Source: Pseudomonadota bacterium (lineage in GTDB: Bacteria > Pseudomonadota > Gammaproteobacteria > Burkholderiales > Burkholderiaceae_B). From it: 12,042 nucleotides of DNA. The notes under the pieces were generated by a model. The model was not told the DNA's origin. It did no database searches and was given only the letters and a program-made list of their open reading frames with translations. A program made the position numbers and the translations under genes. Location: NCBI GenBank assembly GCA_021793095.1, contig JAJYTK010000010.1, positions 1-12,042 on the forward strand, given 5' to 3'. Every line of letters begins with the position of its first letter. Position 1 is the first letter of the stretch. Of the stretch, positions 7,485 through 12,042 are shown in pieces.

Positions 7485-8408
7485 CTATCGACGTTGCCCT
7501 GTGCGTGGCGAAAAACGAGATGAATACACGATGCCACTCACAATCAGCACAAAGGCAATACCGTGAAACAAGCGCGGGCGCTCGCCTAAAAAAATAGTCG
7601 ATAGCAAAGCAGCGAATAAGGGAATCAGATTGGCAAAAAAACCAGCCATCGCCGGCCCAATACGCCGCACCCCCTCGCCCCAACAGCGAAAGGCGATGAT
7701 GGCTGGGCCAACCGCAACATAGATAATCGCCAGCACCAACCACGGGCTCCAATCAATACGGACATCAAGCACCATCCATTCTCCCGTGGCAAACAGCCCG
7801 GACCAAAACACCCCAAACACAACCTGAGCGAGCAAAGTACGCGCCCAATGTCCTTTGATGCTGGGTGGATCTTTAGCCAAACTAAGCAGCCAGCTATAAA
7901 ACGCCCACGCAATGGTGGCAAGCAGCATATACAAATCGCCCGGCACGAACTGCAACGCGAGTAATTGCCCAAAATCGCCGCGGGTCAAAATAATGAGCAC
8001 CCCAAATAAGGACAGCATTGCGCCCAGCAGTTGATGCACGCTGATACCAGCATGAAAAAACAAACGGCCTATCAGCAGCATCCATATAGGCATGCTTGAA
8101 CCAACCAGTGTCACATTAATGGGGCTCGAGCTATGCAAGGCCATATATTGAAGTGCGTTATAAAGCCCTACCCCCAACAGACCCAACTTGAGGTAATAGC
8201 GCCAATGCTGCCACAGCGCGCTTTTGGGGGAAAGAACCTCGCGTGCCAAAAAAAGCAATAAGATAAAAGCCAAAGACCACCGAAAAAAATTAAGGGTGAT
8301 TGGAGGAATCGCATCGGCAACCAACCGCCCTACCACCGCATTTCCGGCCCACAAAAAGGTGGGAATCACAAGCAAAAAAAAGGTAGCAGGCGTGAGTCTT
8401 TCGTTCAT
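7485..8408 (-). CDS. EamA/DMT-superfamily inner-membrane transporter
   Basis: A 307-residue protein of the drug/metabolite transporter superfamily with about ten predicted membrane helices in two EamA repeats. The first half opens with FFLLVIPTFLWAGNAVVGRL (WAGN at 20-23), the usual EamA helix-1 signature. The second repeat starts near residue 156 (GDLYMLLATIAWAFYSWLLS) and ends with FLGERPRLFHGIAFVLIVSG, a classic EamA ending, followed by a short basic tail SRFSPRTGQRR. The substrate cannot be read from sequence; relatives export amino acids, nucleobases or other metabolites. It converges with recJ and has no same-strand partner in the window, so it appears to be a single-gene unit. The ATG at 8408 lacks a clear ribosome binding site, but the next residues fit a normal N-terminus. 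Confidence 0.9.
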   Translation of the reverse strand: MNERLTPATFFLLVIPTFLWAGNAVVGRLVADAIPPITLNFFRWSLAFILLLFLAREVLSPKSALWQHWRYYLKLGLLGVGLYNALQYMALHSSSPINVTLVGSSMPIWMLLIGRLFFHAGISVHQLLGAMLSLFGVLIILTRGDFGQLLALQFVPGDLYMLLATIAWAFYSWLLSLAKDPPSIKGHWARTLLAQVVFGVFWSGLFATGEWMVLDVRIDWSPWLVLAIIYVAVGPAIIAFRCWGEGVRRIGPAMAGFFANLIPLFAALLSTIFLGERPRLFHGIAFVLIVSGIVYSSRFSPRTGQRR

Positions 8409-8852
8409 AACAAGATCGGTGGGTTAGTGGCTAGAAAAATTAAACTAACATTGGCACCAAAAAAGACAAGCACATGCTATAGCGTCTGGACAAAATATAC
8501 ATTTTTTGCTAATATAGATGGGATATACGTGCACAACGCAGTTACTGCTTGATACATCTCCTCGACTCGCACCGCTACGTGTTTAGCCTTTGTGGTGACG
8601 CGTACGCGCCTATACAGTTTACCACTCAAAAACTCTGGGTAATCAGCGCTTGATAGCATGATACCAACGACGGGTAGCAACGCTGCAGCTGCCGATTCTA
8701 ATGCGGCAACAGAGTCATAGGTGTTGACTGGCCATCTCGACCGACTGCCTCAAAATAGTCCATACCCCTACGCCGCTGCGTCCCCCACCCAGGCCTGCGC
8801 GCGTGCACGCACAGTTTAAATTTATTTGTTTCATTTTATGAGGATTTTGCCT
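8409..8852. other. About 440 nt between eamA and infA with no convincing gene
   Basis: This stretch must hold the divergent promoters of the EamA gene and infA, but I see no good -35/-10 pair for either. TTGACT at 8724-8729 lacks a matching -10. The only longer open frame is on the minus strand, ending with TAG at 8477-8479. It is 67 codons from a TTG at 8680 and open to a TGA just upstream of about 8748. It includes YDSVAALESAAAALLPVVGI and VRVTTKAKHVAVRVEEMYQA but has no ribosome binding site and no family I recognise. It may be non-coding, a small orphan gene or a gene remnant. From 8770 to 8813 the sequence is GC-rich and contains the palindrome GCGTGCACGC (8801-8810). It then switches to an AT-rich infA leader. 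Confidence 0.5.
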
Positions 8853-9107
8853 ATGTCTAAAGACTTAATTGAAATGCAGGGATCAGTCACCGAGGTACTC
8901 CCCGACTCACGCTATCGTGTGGTTCTCGATAATGGTCATGAGGTCATTGCTTATTCCGGAGGCCGCATGCGTAAACACCACATTCGTATCCTTGCGGGCG
9001 ACAAGGTGACACTAGAAATGTCCCCCTACGATTTGACCAAAGGCCGTATTACTTATCGTCATTTGCCCAAGCGCAATCCGTCCAACGATCGTCCCCGCCG
9101 CAATTAG
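8853..9107 (+). CDS. infA: Translation initiation factor IF-1, stand-alone paralogue type
   Basis: IF-1 binds the A site of the 30S subunit and helps IF-2 and IF-3 select the initiator tRNA. The 84-residue product has the full S1-type OB fold: [40 protein letters not shown] ([10 protein letters not shown] is the RNA-binding signature), [20 protein letters not shown]. It is about 12 residues longer than the 72-residue E. coli protein, with a basic tail [16 protein letters not shown]. The ATG at 8853 is preceded by GAGGA at a suitable distance. It is not in a ribosomal-protein operon: neighbours are eamA and prfB, and it has its own terminator. This fits the second IF-1 gene known in Burkholderiales, but whether another infA exists in this genome cannot be seen. 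The T-rich leader may affect expression; no known riboswitch or cold-shock element is recognised. Confidence 0.95.
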   Translation: MSKDLIEMQGSVTEVLPDSRYRVVLDNGHEVIAYSGGRMRKHHIRILAGDKVTLEMSPYDLTKGRITYRHLPKRNPSNDRPRRN

Positions 9108-9146
9108 TACAGCGCGCAGCCAGCCCCCCTCTTTCGGTCCTTTTAC

Positions 9147-9183
9147 ACAAAAACATGAGCCACTCTTGCGCTTATGTTTTTGT
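9147..9183 (+). terminator. Rho-independent terminator after infA
   Basis: ACAAAAACATGAGC (9147-9160) pairs with GCTTATGTTTTTGT (9170-9183) over 14 base pairs, including one G-U pair, around the 9-nt loop CACTCTTGC. The 3' arm contains a run of five T and is followed by CCGTTTT. It begins 39 nt after the infA stop. The A-rich 5' arm would also allow activity on the opposite strand. It separates infA from prfB. Confidence 0.75.
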
Positions 9184-9240
9184 CCGTTTTAAACTTGGCT
9201 ACTATCAAAACATCCTATTTGTTAAAAGAAAACAAGTGCT

Positions 9241-10345
9241 ATGGAACTAGAAAGCAGCAACCAAATCAAGACGCACCTACACGCATACCAAGAGCGATGC
9301 GCTGACTTACGGAGGTATCTTTGACTACGACCAAAAAAGCAATCGCTTGCAAGTGATTTTGGCCGAGTTTGAAGATCCCGAACTATGGAATGACCCCGAG
9401 CGTGCCCAAGCACTGGGTAGAGAAAAGAAAAGCATCGAGGACGTTGTCCTAGAGCTCGATGATATCCAACAAGGCCTTGACGAGGCGAATGAGCTCTTTG
9501 AATTAGGACAGATGGAAAATGATGCTGAAATTCTCACCGCTGTCAGCCATGACCTGCAAACACTCGACCAGCGCCTGGCAGCCTTAGAGTTTCGCCGCAT
9601 GTTTTCCAACCCAGCCGATCCCTTAAACTGTTTTATCGACATTCAGGCGGGTGCCGGTGGGACAGAGGCCCAAGACTGGGCATCCATGTTATTACGCCAG
9701 TACTTGCGCTATGCCGAGCACAAAGAGTTCAAAACAGAAATACTGGAATACTCAGAGGGGGATGTGGCAGGTATTAAATCAGCCACCATCAAAATCGAGG
9801 GCGAATACGCCTATGGCTTATTGCGCACTGAAACCGGGGTGCACCGCTTAGTCCGTAAAAGTCCTTTTGACTCGGGTCAAGGCCGACACACCTCATTTAG
9901 CAGTGTTTTTGTCTACCCTGAAATCGACGATAGCTTTGAGATTGAAATTAATCCCGCCGATCTACGCGTTGACACATACCGCGCCAGTGGTGCCGGCGGA
10001 CAGCACGTCAACAAAACGGACTCTGCGGTGCGTATTACGCATATGCCCAGTGGTATTGTGGTGCAGTGCCAAAATGATCGCTCTCAGCACCGCAACCGAG
10101 CAGAAGCCATGCAAATGTTAAAGTCACGCCTATACGAGCTTGAAATGCGTGAGCGCATGGCAGAACAACAAAAACTAGAGGATGCCAAAAGCGACGTGGC
10201 CTGGGGGCACCAAATTCGCTCTTATGTGCTCGATCAAAGCCGCATCAAAGATCTGCGCACCGATGTTGAAATCTCTAATACACAGAGGGTACTCGATGGG
10301 GATCTCGATGCATTTATCGAGGCTAGCTTAAAACAAGGACTTTAA
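9241..10345 (+). CDS. prfB: Peptide chain release factor 2 with programmed +1 frameshift
   Basis: RF2 ends translation at UGA and UAA codons. The gene is read in two frames: ATG 9241 to CTT 9319-9321 (27 codons), then an in-frame TGA at 9322-9324. After a +1 shift, GAC at 9323 continues to TAA 10343-10345, giving 367 residues (365 in E. coli). The joined N-terminus reads ...[20 protein letters not shown], as expected for RF2. SPF (207-209, in VRKSPFDSG), which reads the stop codon, marks RF2 rather than RF1. GGQ (252-254, in [20 protein letters not shown]) catalyses peptide release; the residue before SGAGGQ is Ala, as in most bacteria, not the Thr of E. coli K-12. The ribosome binding site is weak and no clear promoter is seen in the short space after the infA terminator. 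The SDR gene follows after 2 nt. Confidence 0.98.
9311..9325 (+). promoter_or_regulatory. prfB programmed +1 frameshift site
   Basis: GGAGGTATCTTTGAC has all the elements known from E. coli prfB. There is an internal Shine-Dalgarno-like GGAGG (9311-9315), a 3-nt spacer TAT, the slippery CTT codon (9319-9321), and the poor-context stop TGA followed by C (9322-9325). When RF2 is scarce the ribosome slips from CUU to UUU and continues in the +1 frame; when RF2 is plentiful it stops. This is direct autoregulation of RF2 level. Confidence 0.96.
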
Positions 10346-10347
10346 TC

Positions 10348-11100
10348 ATGTCAGCATCTCGTCTTGTTATTGTTACCGGGGGTTCATCTGGTTTAGGGTT
10401 GGCGATGTTAGAAGAGCTCAATGCTCAACACGATCATCAACTACTGGTCAATATTGCGCGTCGCGAGAGCTCTTTGCAGGCAGCCAATGAAAGAGGTAAT
10501 CAATTACTTAATTTGCGGGCCGACATGCATGAGCCAAGCTCGGTGGCGCACTTGCAATCAGAGCTCCAGCAGCTTGTTCAATCTCGCTCACACAACGAGA
10601 TATACATCATCCACAATGCCGGTCAGGTCACACCTATGGGTTTGTGCAGCCAAATCTCAGACATAGAGCGTATAGACCAGGCCTTTCGCCTAAATATCAG
10701 CAGTGTGATGGCGCTCAATGCCACGCTATTAGACAGCATGCCTAAAGAGATTGATGCACGCATGCTGCTCATCTCCTCGGGTGCGGGACGCGGCCCAGTC
10801 CCAGGATGGGCCGTATACGGCGCCACCAAGGCTGCCATGGACTATTACGCCCAAGTCCTCAAACAAGAACAGCCTCATTTACGCTGCGTTTCCTTGGCAC
10901 CCGGTGTGATCGACACCGATATGCAAGCAACCATTCGTGGCCACAGTGCAGACAAGTTCCCACCCATCGAGCGTTTTTTACAGCTGCATGCCCAGCAGCA
11001 GCTACAATCACCTGCAGAGACCGCTCGCCAGATCATCAACTATTTGCTCAGTGACGGCTTCGGCTCTAAAGTCATTGATGATATTCGCCAACACTCTTAA
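10348..11100 (+). CDS. Short-chain dehydrogenase/reductase (SDR), NAD(P)-dependent
   Basis: A 250-residue classical SDR oxidoreductase. The Rossmann cofactor motif TGGSSGLG is at 10-17, NAG at 90-92, and the catalytic set is Asn116, Ser144 (in LLISSGAG), Tyr157 and Lys161 (YGATK). [11 protein letters not shown] after strand 6 is also typical. The Arg38-Arg39 pair after strand 2 (NIARRES) suggests NADPH preference. The general look is near the benzil/sepiapterin reductase-like SDR branch, but the substrate cannot be deduced. ATG 10348 lies 2 nt after the prfB stop, with AAGGA of the prfB end as ribosome binding site, so the two are probably translated together. lysS begins 20 nt after the stop. 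A metabolic enzyme between two translation genes is unexpected, but such hitch-hiking in operons is common. No frameshift or missing key residue is seen. Confidence 0.92.
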   Translation: MSASRLVIVTGGSSGLGLAMLEELNAQHDHQLLVNIARRESSLQAANERGNQLLNLRADMHEPSSVAHLQSELQQLVQSRSHNEIYIIHNAGQVTPMGLCSQISDIERIDQAFRLNISSVMALNATLLDSMPKEIDARMLLISSGAGRGPVPGWAVYGATKAAMDYYAQVLKQEQPHLRCVSLAPGVIDTDMQATIRGHSADKFPPIERFLQLHAQQQLQSPAETARQIINYLLSDGFGSKVIDDIRQHS

Positions 11101-11120
11101 TCTGTTTTTGTTTTATCCCT

Positions 11121-12042
11121 ATGAGCACCCAAAACGATACCTCCCCTGTCAGTGAAAACAAGCTCATCGCAGAGCGCCGTGAAAAACTAGCACAAATTCG
11201 CACCCAGGGGACAGCCTACCCCAACCATTTCCGGCCTAAAGACCAGGCACAAGCACTCCAAGATGCTTATGCGGACAAAGAAAAAGATGAGCTTGAGGGC
11301 TTAGCGGTTCAAGCAACGGTCGCGGGCCGCATGATGTTAAAGCGCGTCATGGGGCGTGCGAGCTTTGCCACCCTGCAAGACAGCAGCGGGCGGATCCAAA
11401 TTTATCTGGACAAGCGCCAAGTGGGCGATGAGTGCTACGCGCAATTCAAAAACTGGGATATCGGCGATATCGTTGGGGTCCAAGGGACACTATTTAAAAC
11501 CAATCGCGGCGAGCTCACGATTCAAGTCAGTCAAATCGAATTACTGTCTAAATCCTTACGCCCCTTGCCGGACAAATTCCACGGGCTCTCAGACCAAGAA
11601 ATTCGCTATCGTCAGCGCTATGTCGATCTCATCATGAATGAAGACGTACGCCTGACCTTTCAACGCCGCAGTCAGGCCATTATGAATTTACGCCAGCTCA
11701 TGCGCGAGCACGACTTTCTCGAGGTAGAGACCCCCATGCTCCAACCGATCCCTGGTGGCGCGACGGCCAAGCCCTTTATCACCCACCACAATGCCTTGGA
11801 CATGGATATGTATCTACGGGTGGCCCCCGAGCTATACCTCAAAAGACTCATCGTCGGGGGCTTTGAGCGGGTGTTTGAGATCAATCGCAACTTTCGCAAT
11901 GAAGGGGTCAGCCCCCGCCACAACCCCGAATTTACAATGATGGAGTTTTACGCGGCCTACACCGACTATGATTGGGTGATGGAGTTCACAGAAACGCTCA
12001 TCCGCGAAACCGCCCTGCGCACCTGCGGCACCGCGACCTTAG
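11121..12042 (+). CDS. lysS: Lysyl-tRNA synthetase, class II, 3' end cut off by the window edge
   Basis: LysRS charges tRNA-Lys with lysine in the cytoplasm. From ATG 11121, 307 full codons are open to the window edge, about 60% of the usual ~500 residues. The N-terminal tRNA-binding OB domain spans about residues 60-150 ([20 protein letters not shown], then [10 protein letters not shown]). [15 protein letters not shown] leads into the catalytic core. Class II motif 1 lies around FLEVETPML (199-207) with PGGATAKPF. Motif 2 is [20 protein letters not shown] from residue 258, with Arg259 as the expected ATP-contacting arginine. Motif 3 lies beyond the edge. The ribosome binding site is weak and lies in a T-rich 20-nt gap after the SDR gene, which suggests it is the third gene of a prfB-SDR-lysS transcript. 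prfB-lysS pairing is also known in E. coli. Confidence 0.97.
   Translation, partial: MSTQNDTSPVSENKLIAERREKLAQIRTQGTAYPNHFRPKDQAQALQDAYADKEKDELEGLAVQATVAGRMMLKRVMGRASFATLQDSSGRIQIYLDKRQVGDECYAQFKNWDIGDIVGVQGTLFKTNRGELTIQVSQIELLSKSLRPLPDKFHGLSDQEIRYRQRYVDLIMNEDVRLTFQRRSQAIMNLRQLMREHDFLEVETPMLQPIPGGATAKPFITHHNALDMDMYLRVAPELYLKRLIVGGFERVFEINRNFRNEGVSPRHNPEFTMMEFYAAYTDYDWVMEFTETLIRETALRTCGTATL

Noticed and set aside
8801..8810. GCGTGCACGC palindrome upstream of infA as an operator
   Set aside because: Short palindrome in an alternating GC-rich stretch; expected often by chance and no known regulator motif fits.

Overview
The window looks like a housekeeping stretch of a betaproteobacterial chromosome, most likely Burkholderiales of the Alcaligenaceae type. 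Three things point there: the order lolC-lolD-tatD-comEC divergent from an RpfE-type gene plus recJ, a stand-alone IF-1 gene of the second Burkholderiales type, and prfB close to lysS. Base composition is near balanced by eye, so a lower-GC relative of Bordetella fits better than Bordetella itself. This placement is inferred from gene order and protein motifs; no search was run.

Left half, minus strand (1-4779): lolC, lolD, tatD and comEC read leftwards. LolC and LolD form the inner-membrane ABC machine that releases lipoproteins to the outer membrane. TatD is a metal-dependent nuclease. ComEC is the DNA-uptake channel and is cut by the window edge just where its metallo-beta-lactamase domain should begin. 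Gaps are short (63, 25 and 107 nt). The tatD-comEC gap carries a perfect CTGT-N8-ACAG dyad, a LexA-type operator, overlapping a plausible -35 of a comEC promoter. This is the most interesting regulatory signal in the window.

Middle, plus strand (4796-7449): an uncharacterised RpfE-type protein gene starts only 16 nt from the divergent lolC start. It overlaps the start of recJ (single-strand 5'-3' exonuclease) by 22 nt, which suggests coupled translation. A DMT/EamA transporter gene converges on recJ from the minus strand (7485-8408). About 440 nt with no convincing gene follow.

Right half, plus strand (8853-12042): a single infA-type gene with its own strong hairpin terminator; then prfB, which carries the classic in-frame UGA and programmed +1 frameshift site; then a short-chain dehydrogenase gene placed 2 nt after prfB; then lysS, cut by the right edge. 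prfB, the SDR gene and lysS are probably co-transcribed.

I found no CRISPR array, insertion sequence, tRNA, rRNA or phage gene, and no wholly new multi-gene system. The points worth follow-up are the LexA-like site at comEC, the uncharacterised recJ-coupled gene, the SDR gene inside the prfB-lysS pair, and the inverted repeat between lolC and lolD.
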